NCBI RefSeq assembly: GCF_900460955.1
Contig: NZ_UFUW01000001.1
Location: 2,686,775-2,750,774 of the forward strand
Reading direction: 5' to 3'
DNA length: 64,000 nt
Origin: Cardiobacterium valvarum
GTDB lineage: Bacteria; Pseudomonadota; Gammaproteobacteria; Cardiobacteriales; Cardiobacteriaceae
The position numbers and the translations under genes were made by a program. Of the stretch, positions 51,120 to 61,273 are shown piece after piece (position 1 is the first letter of the stretch; each line of letters opens with the position of its first letter). Below the pieces are notes generated by a model, which had not been told where the DNA came from, did not search any database, and saw only the letters and a list, made by a program, of their open reading frames with translations.

Positions 51120-51767
51120 ATGAGTAACTATGCTTATACCCTGAGTGCCACTGTTCGTCAGGACAACGGGAAAGGTGCGAGCCGCCGCCTGCGTCGTGAA
51201 GGACTGGTACCCGCCATCATCTATGGCGGTGAAGAAAAACCGCTGTCTATCGCTATCTCACAAGATTCGCTTGTTCGTTACGGCAAATTTGATAGTTTCT
51301 ATTCGCAAATCATCTGCCTACAAGTCGAAGGGCAGGGCGATATTGAAGTGATCGTCCGTGACGTACAGCGCCACCTCTACAAACCGCTGTATCAACACCT
51401 TGACTTCCAACGCATTGTTCGTGGTCAAGAACTGCAAGCGACTGTCAGCTTGCACTTCATCAACGAAGACAGCAGTGTTGGTGTGAAAGCGGGCGGCTTG
51501 GTCGAACACCACCTCAACAGTGTGGACATCGTCTGCTTACCGCGTGACCTGCCGGAAAACATCGAGATTGATATGGCGGAAGTTGCCTTGGGTGACGTTA
51601 TTCATCTGCGTGACCTGAAACTGCCACAAGGTGTGCGCCTTGTTCACGAAGACGAACGTGCCGAAGTCGTGGTGGCACAAATCATTCACCCGAATCGTGC
51701 TGCTGCTGATGATGAAGTCGCAAGTGATGAAAGTGTTGCCACAGACGGCGACAGCGACGCTGAATAA
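51120..51767 (+). CDS. rplY: 50S ribosomal protein L25 (CTC/TL5 long form)
   Basis: 215 residues from ATG 51120. N-terminal L25 domain (GASRRLRREGLVPAIIYGG) binding 5S rRNA, then a TL5 beta domain (VEHHLNSVDIVCLPRDLPEN) and an acidic tail. E. coli has the short form only; this is the long form common in other bacteria. Two bases separate it from pth. Confidence 0.94.
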   Translation: MSNYAYTLSATVRQDNGKGASRRLRREGLVPAIIYGGEEKPLSIAISQDSLVRYGKFDSFYSQIICLQVEGQGDIEVIVRDVQRHLYKPLYQHLDFQRIVRGQELQATVSLHFINEDSSVGVKAGGLVEHHLNSVDIVCLPRDLPENIEIDMAEVALGDVIHLRDLKLPQGVRLVHEDERAEVVVAQIIHPNRAAADDEVASDESVATDGDSDAE

Positions 51768-51769
51768 GC

Positions 51770-52342
51770 ATGATCAAACTGATCGTCGGTCTCGGGAACC
51801 CCGGGGATCGCTACCAAAAAACCCGCCACAACGCGGGTTTTTGGTTATTAGACCAATTGGTTGTTAATGAGCATAACCGTCTTGCTGAAGACAAAAAATT
51901 CCAAAGTGAATACGGCAAAATCTTCCTGGCCAACCACCCGCTGCACTTGCTTAAACCGCTGACCTTCATGAATGCCAGCGGGCGTGCGGTGAGTGCTGCG
52001 GCAAAATTCTATGATATTGCCCCGGAAGAAATCCTGGTCGTTCACGACGAACTAGATCTGCCGGAAGGTGCGGTCAAACTTAAATACGGTGGCGGTCACG
52101 GTGGCCATAACGGTCTGCGTGACATTATCGCTGCGCTCGGCAGTAAAGATTTCTACCGTCTGCGCATCGGTATCAACCATCCCGGCGATCGCAATCAAGT
52201 TGTGGATTACGTCCTACATCCGCCTGGAAAGGCAGAACAGGCACAAATCGATACTGCCATCATACGTGGCTTGAACGTCCTGCCCATCCTGCTGCAAGAC
52301 GGTGCGGAAAAAGCTATGCACCGCCTGCACAGTACCGAATAA
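51770..52342 (+). CDS. pth: Peptidyl-tRNA hydrolase
   Basis: 190 residues. [20 protein letters not shown] with the catalytic His, [12 protein letters not shown] and HDELDLPEG. It frees tRNA from stalled peptidyl-tRNA. rplY-pth-ychF is a conserved run. Confidence 0.96.
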   Translation: MIKLIVGLGNPGDRYQKTRHNAGFWLLDQLVVNEHNRLAEDKKFQSEYGKIFLANHPLHLLKPLTFMNASGRAVSAAAKFYDIAPEEILVVHDELDLPEGAVKLKYGGGHGGHNGLRDIIAALGSKDFYRLRIGINHPGDRNQVVDYVLHPPGKAEQAQIDTAIIRGLNVLPILLQDGAEKAMHRLHSTE

Positions 52343-52407
52343 CCTGCTATACGGATACACCAGCTTCACAACATTGTCGTTTCACACGAAACAAGAGGAC
52401 ACACCAT

Positions 52408-53502
52408 ATGGGATTTAACTGCGGCATCGTCGGCCTGCCAAATGTCGGCAAGTCCACTCTCTTCAATGCCCTGACCAACGCAGGCATTGACGCCCAAAAC
52501 TACCCCTTCTGTACCATTGAGCCGAATACCGGCATTGTCTATATGCCCGATCCACGACTGGATGCGCTGGCCGCCATCGTCAAACCCGAACGCATCTTGC
52601 CGACCACCATGGAATTTGTAGATATCGCCGGCCTCGTCGCGGGCGCATCCAAAGGTGAAGGCCTGGGCAACCAGTTCCTTGCCAACATCCGCGAAACAGA
52701 CGCTATCGCGCAAGTCGTACGCTGCTTTGATAACGATGATGTCGTTCACGTTGCCGGCAAAATCGACCCGTTGAGCGACATTCAGGTCATCGAAAGCGAA
52801 CTCATCCTTGCCGATATGGCTTCACTGGAAAAAGCCCAGCAGCGCCTGACCCGCGTTGCCAAAGGCGGTGACAAAGACGCCAAGCTCAAACTCGACATCA
52901 TCGCCCGCCTTACCCCGCACCTTGAAGACGGCAATCTCGCGCGTACCCTGCCGCTTGCTGACGAAGAAAAAAAAGCCCTGCGTGAACTCTTCCTGCTCAC
53001 CATGAAGCCAATGATGTACGTCGCCAACGTGGATGAAGCGCATATTAACGGCGACAACGCCTACGTCCAGCAAGTGCGCGACAAAGCCGCACAAAGCGGC
53101 GCTGTGGTTGTCACCGTTTGCGCCGCTATTGAGGCCGAACTGTCCCAGCTGGAAGACGACGAACAAAGCGAATTACTCGCCAGTTACGGCCTTGCCGAAC
53201 CCGGTTTGAATCGCGTCATCCGCGCCGGTTACGACCTGCTCGGTCTCGGCACCTACTTCACCGCTGGCGTCAAAGAAGTTCGCGCCTGGACCATGCCCGC
53301 CAATGCCACTGCACCGCAGGCTGCGGGCGTCATCCACACCGACTTCGAACGCGGCTTCATTCGCGCCGAAGTTATCGCCTACGACGACTTCATCCGCTAC
53401 CACGGTGAAGCGGGCGCCAAAGAAGCCGGCAAATGGCGGCTTGAAGGCAAGGACTACCGCGTCCAAGAAGGCGACGTTATCCATTTCCGCTTCAACGTCT
53501 GA
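52408..53502 (+). CDS. ychF: Ribosome-binding ATPase YchF
   Basis: 364 residues. Obg-family P-loop [28 protein letters not shown] switch, coiled-coil insertion, C-terminal TGS domain. The enzyme prefers ATP and links to oxidative stress responses. Start ATG 52408 with AAGAGG before it. Full length. Confidence 0.95.
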   Translation: MGFNCGIVGLPNVGKSTLFNALTNAGIDAQNYPFCTIEPNTGIVYMPDPRLDALAAIVKPERILPTTMEFVDIAGLVAGASKGEGLGNQFLANIRETDAIAQVVRCFDNDDVVHVAGKIDPLSDIQVIESELILADMASLEKAQQRLTRVAKGGDKDAKLKLDIIARLTPHLEDGNLARTLPLADEEKKALRELFLLTMKPMMYVANVDEAHINGDNAYVQQVRDKAAQSGAVVVTVCAAIEAELSQLEDDEQSELLASYGLAEPGLNRVIRAGYDLLGLGTYFTAGVKEVRAWTMPANATAPQAAGVIHTDFERGFIRAEVIAYDDFIRYHGEAGAKEAGKWRLEGKDYRVQEGDVIHFRFNV

Positions 53503-53653
53503 TGCCAATACCGGAAATAGAGCCGGGAAGGCGGCGCGTCGCTAACCGTATGCTTAATACGGTAAGGTGCGTCAGCGCAGCCAGATAATTTTCTGGTATC
53601 GGTCTGATTCCGTTAACATAGCACCCCCACAACACCACAACTAAGGAACCCCA
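53503..53653. other. Intergenic region with short stem, no gene
   Basis: ACCGTAT-gctta-ATACGGT (about 53547-53565) can pair, with CCAGATAATTTTCTGG behind it, but no T-run follows. It separates ychF from efp; a promoter for efp is probable but not clear. Confidence 0.35.
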
Positions 53654-54223
53654 ATGGCAAACTACTCAACCAACGAATTCAAAGCCGGCCTGAAAATCAT
53701 GCTCGACGGCGACCCCTATAACATCGTCGAAAACGAATTCGTCAAACCCGGCAAAGGACAAGCCTTTAATCGCGTCAAAGTGCGCAACCTCAAAACTGGC
53801 CGCGTCATCGAGCGTACCTTCAAATCCGGCGACAGCGTCGAAGCGGCCGACGTGCACGAAACCGAAATGCAATACCTCTACAAAGACGAAAGCAGCTGGC
53901 ACTTCATGCACCCCGAAACCTTCGAACAACTGCAAGCTGACGCCGCTGCCGTGGCGGATGCTGACAAATGGATGCTCGAACAGGCGCTATGCACCGTCGT
54001 CCTCTGGAACGGCAACATCATCAGCGTCACCGCGCCGAACTTCGTCGAACTCAAAGTTGTGGATACCGATCCCGGCCTGCGCGGCGACACCTCTGGCGGT
54101 GGTGGTAAACCGGCTACCCTCGAAACCGGCGCCGTCGTTCGCGTACCGCTCTTCATGAACATCGGCGACGTCATTCGTGTTGATACCCGCAGCGGCGAAT
54201 ACCTCGGACGCGCCAAAGAATAA
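53654..54223 (+). CDS. efp: Elongation factor P
   Basis: 189 residues. KOW-like domain 1 with the tip [16 protein letters not shown] carrying the modified lysine, then two OB domains ending [18 protein letters not shown]. It rescues ribosomes stalled at polyproline. The lysine (not arginine) tip points to an EpmA-type modification system, which is not in this window. Confidence 0.96.
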   Translation: MANYSTNEFKAGLKIMLDGDPYNIVENEFVKPGKGQAFNRVKVRNLKTGRVIERTFKSGDSVEAADVHETEMQYLYKDESSWHFMHPETFEQLQADAAAVADADKWMLEQALCTVVLWNGNIISVTAPNFVELKVVDTDPGLRGDTSGGGGKPATLETGAVVRVPLFMNIGDVIRVDTRSGEYLGRAKE

Positions 54224-54247
54224 CCCCCTATCGGGAAGGAGCACACC

Positions 54248-54871
54248 ATGCTCAGTCGCAGCCTCGCTCTGCTTGCCCCCATCGCCGTCGTCTCCTGCGT
54301 CACCGTCAACATCTACTTCCCGGCGGCAGCCGTCGAAAAAGTTGCCGACCAAATCATCCTGGATGTGTGGCACAAACAGGGCGGCGACGCCCCGGCAGCA
54401 GATGAAGAAAACAAAGCCCTACCTGCCACCCCGGGCAAAAAAGCCGAACAAAGCGCGCTTGACCCGCGCTACATCCTTATCGCCGTACTAAACGGCATCA
54501 GCAGCGAAGCCCACGCCCAAAACGTGGACTTCAACGCCACCTCGCCGCAAATTGAACAAATCAAAGCGCGCATGGCAGGCCGCTTCGGTGAGCTGCGGCC
54601 CTTCCTAGATAAAGGCGCGATCGGCCTCACCGCTGACGGCCTTATCGCCGTACGTGACGCAGGTGCCGCCGAAATGCGTGATCGGGCCCGCATGAACCAG
54701 CTCGTCAGCGCCGAAAACAAAGACCGCAAAGCCCTCTACCAAGCTATTGCGGATGCCAACAACCAGCCAAGCTGGGCGGCACAAATCCAGAAAACCTTTG
54801 CCGAACGCTGGATAACCCAGGCCAACAAAGGCTGGTGGTACCAAAGCGGCGGTGGCTGGAAACAGAAATAA
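54248..54871 (+). CDS. YdbL-like DUF1318 lipoprotein
   Basis: 207 residues. Short N-terminal signal with cysteine in VVSCVTVNIYFPAAAVEKV, the typical DUF1318 start. C-terminal block GLTADGLIAVRDAG. E. coli YdbL stands with the YdbH/YnbE intermembrane proteins; here it follows efp at 24 bases. Probably periplasmic and envelope linked. Confidence 0.78.
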   Translation: MLSRSLALLAPIAVVSCVTVNIYFPAAAVEKVADQIILDVWHKQGGDAPAADEENKALPATPGKKAEQSALDPRYILIAVLNGISSEAHAQNVDFNATSPQIEQIKARMAGRFGELRPFLDKGAIGLTADGLIAVRDAGAAEMRDRARMNQLVSAENKDRKALYQAIADANNQPSWAAQIQKTFAERWITQANKGWWYQSGGGWKQK

Positions 54872-54975
54872 AACCTTCTGCGTGAGATGACGAACAACAC
54901 AGGCTTCTCACAAATATAGACAGCATGGAAAACATTTCCACCGCTGAAACGCAACTATTAAATTAGGAGAAAAAA

Positions 54976-55233
54976 ATGGGAAATTTACCAGTTGGTATTA
55001 TTTTTATAATTATTGGCACAATCCTTTTAATCGTTATTGATAGAAGAAAATTCTATCGTCGCATTGAAAGAGAAGAAGGGGAAGAAAGTAATAAAAGCTA
55101 TACAGAAGCTGCAAGTAGAGGCTTTGCTGAGGGCACAATAATTATTATCTCTAGACTTATGATAATTTTGGGTGGCATATTGGTTCTTTTAGTTTTATTT
55201 AACGCTCTGTGTCCAGGCTCTTGTAAGTGGTGA
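54976..55233 (+). CDS. AT-rich small membrane protein
   Basis: 85 residues with two membrane segments (GIIFIIIGTILLIVI, MIILGGILVLLVLF) and a charged middle (RREGEESNKSY-like). AGGAG lies 8 bases upstream. Base composition is much richer in A/T than in any neighbour, with AT-ending codons, so it looks recently acquired. No family recognised. Confidence 0.6.
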   Translation: MGNLPVGIIFIIIGTILLIVIDRRKFYRRIEREEGEESNKSYTEAASRGFAEGTIIIISRLMIILGGILVLLVLFNALCPGSCKW

Positions 55234-55601
55234 CCTGAAAAGTATGCTCAACGAAGCCGTCAATGACGTAAGGAAGAATTCCCTTATTTCCAGTAGCTAC
55301 TAAGCGGAACAAAACAGACATCCACAACCATCAAAAACTGCAAAGCGAGATAAAACAACAACATTTCTCGCTAGGCGGCATAAATACTGGCCCCGCCAAG
55401 CAAAATCTCTCCGCCCGCTTGCGGAGTGGGGTGTCCGAAGGATAGAGTGGGAATCCGCCAGGCGGTGTAAATACTGGGTTTGCGGCGTTTGATAAAAATA
55501 GTGACAAAGCAGACTACGCCTGCTCGGTGGGCTGAAGCCCACCCTACACTCGCCAAGCGGCGAAGGTACAGGCTTCCCCGTCTATTCCCCCTTCACACAG
55601 C
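55234..55601. repeat. Intergenic GC repeats, no gene
   Basis: Contains TCGCTAGGCGGC, a run of CCGCCCGCTTGCGG, GCCAGGCGG and GTAGGGTGGGCTTCAGCCCACC (complement near 55525-55550) plus GCCAAGCGGCG. These are the same families as at 33-36, 43.4 and 61.7 kb. Confidence 0.65.
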
Positions 55602-56249
55602 ATGACCATGAAAAAAGACATCCTCGACCGTATTCAGGCCCTTGGCGGAGACATCAGCCAAGTCAGCGGGGTATCGCTGCAAGATGACTTGCAATCCATT
55701 ACCTTCAATACCGTGCTGTATCCACGGCCGGTAGATACCCCGTGGGAAAAAGCGGAGGATGCAGAGCCCATCTATGGGCTGGGTGCATTTGTCGAAGCAC
55801 ACATGACGCTCTATCAAGCCGACAAAGAAGCCTTCTACGAAAAAATGATCGCGCATTACTACCGCCTGACCGAAGAACCTTATGGTCAGCATTTCTGGAT
55901 TGCCCAACCCTTTACCCCGTATAAACAGGGCACGGCGGATTACGACGAATGGCATGCCGACTTTGTCGATCCCGAAGAAGTGGATTTACAGGAAATTACC
56001 GCCTTTACCGGGGATGACACCCCGGATTTCATCCGCCTGTTTTATGCCTATGGTTATCCGGATAACCTCTACATCGCGCTCAGCGACCCCAATCCCGATA
56101 ATCCCACGCTATTTGGCACCGATCATGAAGTCTTTTTCCGCGAAATAACGAATGAAGGAACATTGGCAGACTACCTCAATACCTTCCTTACCCCTGACGA
56201 ACTGATCGCTCTCGTCGAAAAAGCCATCAACAAACCACAGCAGGGATGA
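55602..56249 (+). CDS. Hypothetical acidic protein, SMI1/KNR4-like style
   Basis: 215 residues, very acidic. The end IALSDPNPDNPTLFGTDHEV with FFREITNEGTLADYLNTFL resembles SUKH-type or related immunity proteins. No signal peptide. It stands alone between the repeat patch and bamE. An immunity or stress role is only a suggestion. Confidence 0.55.
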   Translation: MTMKKDILDRIQALGGDISQVSGVSLQDDLQSITFNTVLYPRPVDTPWEKAEDAEPIYGLGAFVEAHMTLYQADKEAFYEKMIAHYYRLTEEPYGQHFWIAQPFTPYKQGTADYDEWHADFVDPEEVDLQEITAFTGDDTPDFIRLFYAYGYPDNLYIALSDPNPDNPTLFGTDHEVFFREITNEGTLADYLNTFLTPDELIALVEKAINKPQQG

Positions 56250-56405
56250 AGTTGCTTGCCGCTTTGCCGGGGATGGTATCGCTACCCTATCTTTGCCCTT
56301 ATTACTAATTATTTGAATAAACGGGAATTTTCGTCTATTGCCCCGTCCGCATGGTTTCCTTTTGCCCGCGCTATAATGCACGCTTTGTCAACCACAGGAA
56401 TCCGC

Positions 56406-56735
56406 ATGCGCCTTGCTACCCTCTGCCTGTTTGCCCTTGCCCTCGGTGGCTGTGGCAGCTACACCCCGTATCTTTATAAAACCGACGTCATTCAGGGCAA
56501 CGTCTATTCCGACGCCGATATCGCCCGCATCCAGCGCGGTATGTCGCGCGCCGAAGTCGAGCGCATTCTCGGTACGCCGCAGCTGGTTGATCCCTTCCAT
56601 CCCGACCGTGCCAACTATCTCTACCGCTACTTCGCCGGCGACAGCAAGCACACCTTCAGCCGTCGCCTGGTCGTGTACTACACCGCCGACAACACCGTCG
56701 CCCACGTTGAGCAACAGAACCTCACCGCAAAATAA
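56406..56735 (+). CDS. bamE: Outer-membrane assembly lipoprotein BamE
   Basis: 109 residues from ATG 56406. Lipobox LALGGC (Cys16), then YKTDVIQGN and MSRAEVERILGTPQLVDPF of BamE/SmpA. It is a small part of the BAM complex. A TATAAT at 56372-56377 lies close upstream, without a clear -35. serS follows at 12 bases. Confidence 0.93.
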   Translation: MRLATLCLFALALGGCGSYTPYLYKTDVIQGNVYSDADIARIQRGMSRAEVERILGTPQLVDPFHPDRANYLYRYFAGDSKHTFSRRLVVYYTADNTVAHVEQQNLTAK

Positions 56736-58040
<1,305 letters not shown>

Positions 58041-58113
58041 TCCGAGTGTGTTGGCGCGCCTCACCGTATTTACACATACTGTCTTCGCCGCGCCGCCTTC
58101 TCAGAACGTGTTC

Positions 58114-58338
58114 ATGCCGATAGTTTACAGCAGAGACGGAGAGTATGAACACGTTCTGAAACCGCTCTCCGAACACGTCGGCGTGGAAATTGCCGACGCT
58201 CCCGCGCCCACCACCCCGCCGCGCCAAAATCACCCTCGACAAACGCAACCCCGCTGTCAGCCTCGCCAAACAGACGGATTACGGCACCATCCGCGTCAAC
58301 CTCAACTGGAACCACGCCGGTGCCACCCCGCAAAAAAG
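58114..58338 (+). pseudogene. TerD-like gene, N-terminal part, cut off by an IS
   Basis: From ATG 58114: a short N-terminal segment with EYEHVLKPLSEHVGVEIADA, then a one-base frameshift near 58215, then KITLDKRNPAVSLAKQTDYG and IRVNLNWNHAGATPQK. The last bases are CAAAAAAG (58331-58338), identical to the duplicated flank of the C-terminal half (44077-44084, complement). Joined there the frame reads TPQK-SGFH without a gap. The upstream 15-bp inverted repeat overlaps the start. Confidence 0.8.
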
Positions 58339-58362
58339 GGCGTAATGGACAAATTCCATGCT
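58339..58362. repeat. Solo IS end beside copy 2
   Basis: GGCGTAATGG then ACAAATTCCATGCT matches the 24-bp end with one mismatch. It is followed by 19 bases (including GAGACGTTGC) and then by the real end of copy 2 at 58382. The flank duplication CAAAAAAG abuts this solo end, not the inner one. Confidence 0.75.
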
Positions 58363-58878
58363 TTTTTGAGACGTTGCGCTCTAATGGACAAATTTCATGC
58401 TCTTCCCTCTATTTTTTGCTGAAATAATCTTTTATAAACCGCAACTTACTCTCTTTTTTCAAGCCCCGATGACACTGCAAAAGCTGCTTCATTTCGCTGA
58501 ATTTTCCTTCCAGCAAATTGGTCGTATTCGGGATACCCAGGTCGGGAAAGCGCTCGCAGGTAAACAACCATGGCAGATGCCGTTTCAGGCTGTTGTAGGC
58601 GGTGCGCAGGCGCTTATGTGTGTAGTGTGAGTGGCCTGTTTTCTCGTTCACGCTGCGTTCGTTCAGGAAGGCGGCGTACTGCTCGTACCAGCGCTTGAGC
58701 GCCGCTTCAAACGCCGCCTGAGTGGTCTCCGTCAGGGTCAATGACAGGGCCCGCAGCGCCTGTGCTGCCCGGCTTTTAGGCTTTCTGCTCAGGTGGCGCA
58801 CGATGATTTTTATTTGGTGAAATTGGCACATCTGCACGGGTATAGTTAAATAGCAAAAAAACAGTAACCATCAAAATT

Positions 58879-59173
58879 ATGACCTATCCAGCCCATATCC
58901 GTAAAAAAATCCTTGCAGAACTCGAAGATAGCACCTATCGCGAAGTGGCAGCCAGACACCGCATCAGCCCCAACACCCTTGCTACCTGGAAGAAACAGCC
59001 ACAACCCAAAGGCAGCCGCCGTTCTACGCCTCGCCTTCTCACAGAAGAAGTCATCCGGCAAGACGTGGCCGAGCACCCTGATGACTATCAATGGGAAAGG
59101 GCTGCACGTCTGGGCTGCTCGCAAAACGGCATCTGCAAGGCGCTCAAACGCTATCGCTTCACCGTTAAAAAAA
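58879..59173 (+). pseudogene. IS630-type transposase, N-terminal part (helix-turn-helix)
   Basis: MTYPAHIRKKILAELEDSTY begins a helix-turn-helix domain (HRISPNTLATWKKQPQPKGS) and a second one (ERAARLGCSQNGICKALKRY). It runs to the A-tract where IS1016 is inserted. Past the junction the frame reads into IS1016 and is meaningless. Confidence 0.82.
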
Positions 59174-59886
59174 GGGGCTGTACTAGATTAGCAGATATGT
59201 TACCCTCCGAAAATGAAGATAACACACTGCAAATTAAAGAAAAAAGTACAGAAAGAACTACTCCGTTTTTTTGTGCTAGAAGTTACTGCACGTTCCGCCG
59301 CCGATATTTTGGGTATCCATCCCAATTCAGCAGTCCTGTTCTACCGCAAAATTCGTATGGTTATCAGCCATCGTTTGACCTTGGCTGCCGATGAAGTTTT
59401 TGATGGTTCTGTCGAATTAGACGAAAGCTATTTCGGCGGACGTCGCAAGGGCAGACGTGGTCGCGGTGCGGCAGAAAAAGTTGTTGTCTTCGGCATCCTG
59501 AAACGCAACGGACGGGTCTATACAGTTGTGGTAGATAATGCCAAATCTGAAAGCTTACTACCTGTTATCAAGAAGAAAATCATGCCTGACAGTATTGTTT
59601 ATACAGACAGCCTGAGCAGTTATGACAAACTGGATGTGAGCGGTTTTATCCATCACCGCATCAACCATTGCAAAGCGTTTGCCGAGCGCCAGAATCATAT
59701 CAACGGCATTGAAAATTTTTGGAACCAAGCGAAGCGTATACTGCGCAAATACAACGGCATTGACCGCAAATCTTTCCCGCTGTTCTTGAAAGAATGTGAA
59801 TTTCGGTTTAACTTCGGTACGCCGTCCCAGCAGCTAAAAACACTGCGTGATTGGTGTGGAATTTAGGGCTAATCTAGTACAGCCCC
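59174..59886 (+). mobile_element. IS1016-type element (IS1595 family), intact
   Basis: 713 bp. Perfect inverted ends GGGGCTGTACTAGATTAGC (59174-59192 and complement 59868-59886). Duplicated 8-bp target. Contains one intact transposase gene. Innermost and youngest layer of the nest. Confidence 0.92.
59213..59866 (+). CDS. IS1016-type transposase (ISXO2-like DDE)
   Basis: 217 residues. DDE core with SVELDESYFGGRRKGRRGRG, IVYTDSLSSYDKLDV and the later NHINGIENFWNQAKR. Full length for IS1016, which is frequent in Neisseria, Haemophilus and Cardiobacterium relatives. No frameshift, so it can be active and may also mobilise the nest. Confidence 0.92.
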   Translation: MKITHCKLKKKVQKELLRFFVLEVTARSAADILGIHPNSAVLFYRKIRMVISHRLTLAADEVFDGSVELDESYFGGRRKGRRGRGAAEKVVVFGILKRNGRVYTVVVDNAKSESLLPVIKKKIMPDSIVYTDSLSSYDKLDVSGFIHHRINHCKAFAERQNHINGIENFWNQAKRILRKYNGIDRKSFPLFLKECEFRFNFGTPSQQLKTLRDWCGI

Positions 59887-59894
59887 TAAAAAAA

Positions 59895-60437
59895 AAAGAC
59901 TTCCGCCACCGCAAGGCAGACGAAGAAAAACGCCGTGAATTCCTCGAAGTAAAAAGTGTCTATGAAGCACGCCTGCATCCATTCGTTTATATCGATGAAA
60001 GCGGCTTCAGAAAAGACATCTCCCGTCCTTACGGCTATGCACCACGCGGGCAAAAATGCGCAGGCGTATCCGGATGGAGCAAGGCACAAACCAACGTTAT
60101 AGGCGCCCTGTGTGGCACTGTGCCATTTGCTTTCACTGCCTTTGATTGCAGCATAGACAGCGATGTTTTTCATACATGGGCGACAGAAATACTGCTGCCG
60201 GAACTGCCCGCCTGCAGCGTGATCGTGATGGACAACGCCTCCTTCCACAAACGGCAGGACACGCTGGATGCGTTACAGGCTGAGGGACATACGGTGCTGT
60301 GGCTTCCGCCCTATAGCCCGGATTTCAACCCGATAGAGAAGACATGGGCATGGATCAAACGGTTGAGGAAACAATGGCGGTTGGCTGATGTGAATGCCCT
60401 GCTGTTTTGGTTCTTTACTCTCGTTACTCTTTATTAG
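59895..60437 (+). pseudogene. IS630-type transposase, C-terminal DDE part
   Basis: From KKDFRHRKADEEKRREF: catalytic VYIDESGFRKD, VIVMDNASFHKR and SPDFNPIEKTWAWIKRLRKQ. These are the DDE residues of IS630. The part is intact but cut from its DNA-binding half by IS1016. Confidence 0.82.
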
Positions 60438-61047
60438 CGATTCGACTATATACCCAGGAACGAATCCAGCAAGCCGCTTTTGCCATCGCAGATAATGCTT
60501 TGTATCTCAATGCCTTTTTCTCGCAACGCCGCGACCGCCTGCGTGTAGAGCGCGTTGGTTTCCCGCTCAACTGCCACGACCATCAAGGCGCGCTTGCTGC
60601 AAGCGTCGTAGAGGACCATGACGCCCCATTTTCGGCCGAAATAGGTGGTGTCCATGATGAGAGGTTCACGGGTGCCTGTGGCAGCGCGCATTCGGCCTGT
60701 GTAGCGGCTTTGATGAGGTGGCGACGGATCGTTTTGATGCTGCATCCGTACTGCGCGGCAAGCTGTGCGGCGCTTTGCTTGCCTTCGCTGTAGCGCCGCC
60801 AAAGGGTGTTGGGATTAAGGCGTTGGCCCCCTATGAATTGGCGCTTGCAGGAGCCGCAATGGTATTGCTGTTTCCCGTTGTCACGATGCCCGTTTTTCTT
60901 GACCTGTTTTGAGCCGCAGAAAAAGCATTTTTTGTGTTCAAAGGTTTTGACCTCGCGTAAAGCCTTGCAGCGTAAGGGCTACGGCGATTCTTAGCATGAA
61001 ATTTGTCCATTACGCCACTTTTGCCGTTGCCCGACCCTTTTCACGAC

Positions 61048-61089
61048 AAAAAACGGCGCGGTTCCCGCTAGGAAACCGCGCCGTTTTTA
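61048..61089. terminator. Strong hairpin after the small RHH gene
   Basis: AACGGCGCGGTT and AACCGCGCCGTT form an 11-12 bp stem around a CCCGCTAGG loop, with A before and T after. It can stop transcription from both sides. Confidence 0.75.
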
Positions 61090-61099
61090 TGGCGACCAC

Positions 61100-61273
61100 T
61101 TATAACGCGTAAGAATCGGGCGGTAACTCACCACTTTGCACCTGATAAGAGACGATGGCGCGCACATAGTCGCGCAGCAGCGCCGCTCTATCACTGTCCG
61201 GCTGGCGGGCGGCGAGGACAAAGGCTTGTTGCAGGGTGCCATCAATACTAAAAGTATAAGGAGTATTGCTCAT
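61100..61273 (-). CDS. Small ribbon-helix-helix-like protein (antitoxin-like)
   Basis: 57 residues, MSNTPYTFSIDGTLQQAFVL at the start, then DRAALLRDYVRAIVSY. The FSIDGTLQQAF and LLRDYVR pattern resembles CopG/Arc-type antitoxins. It is too short for automatic ORF lists. No toxin gene is beside it; the region downstream of it is the IS. Possibly an orphan antitoxin. Confidence 0.55.
   Translation of the reverse strand: MSNTPYTFSIDGTLQQAFVLAARQPDSDRAALLRDYVRAIVSYQVQSGELPPDSYAL

Larger units (their letters stand above)
59166..59894. repeat. 8-bp target duplication TAAAAAAA flanking IS1016
   Basis: TAAAAAAA at 59166-59173 and again at 59887-59894, directly outside the inverted ends. Removing one copy and the IS leaves GT-TAAAAAAA-AAAGAC, an A10 run. 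With ten A the two transposase parts are in different frames (+1), so either the element used frameshifting or the run changed in length. Confidence 0.85.
58843..60448 (+). mobile_element. IS630-type element inserted at a TA
   Basis: Ends read TAGTTAAATAGCAAAAAAA and, from the other side, TAGTCGAATCGCTAATAAA, an imperfect inverted repeat. It lies within the host GGGTATACCC so that TA is duplicated (58841-58842 and 60449-60450), the IS630 habit. It carries a two-part transposase, itself split by the IS1016-type element. Confidence 0.85.
58409..60960 (-). pseudogene. IS256-like transposase, split by insertion and frameshifted
   Basis: The N-terminal part is at 60446-60960 and the C-terminal part at 58409-58837. 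Beyond the insertion, the N-terminal frame is broken by an extra TC near 60657 (CCTCTCATC against CCTCATC in copy 1), so LIMDTTYFG is read in a different frame from the zinc-finger part. The C-terminal part is intact (MCQFHQIKIIVRHL to FIKDYFSKK). Not functional. Confidence 0.8.
58382..61016 (-). mobile_element. IS256-like insertion sequence, copy 2, interrupted by nested ISs
   Basis: Opposite in direction to copy 1. Ends are TAATGGACAAATTTCATGCT (58382-58401) and AGCATGAAATTTGTCCATTACGCC (60993-61016). It is split at 58842/60449 by the IS630-type element. Its outer flank ACTTTTGC (61017-61024) matches the flank of copy 1. Confidence 0.88.

Noticed and set aside
56355..56377. Complete promoter for bamE
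   Set aside because: TATAAT is good, but no convincing -35 at 16-18 bases; only the -10 is mentioned.
58114..58422. Complete short gene before the IS
   Set aside because: It is the frameshifted start of the TerD-like gene running into IS sequence.
58879..59394. 171-codon transposase crossing into IS1016
   Set aside because: The part after 59173 is IS1016 read out of frame; the real partner is at 59895-60437.
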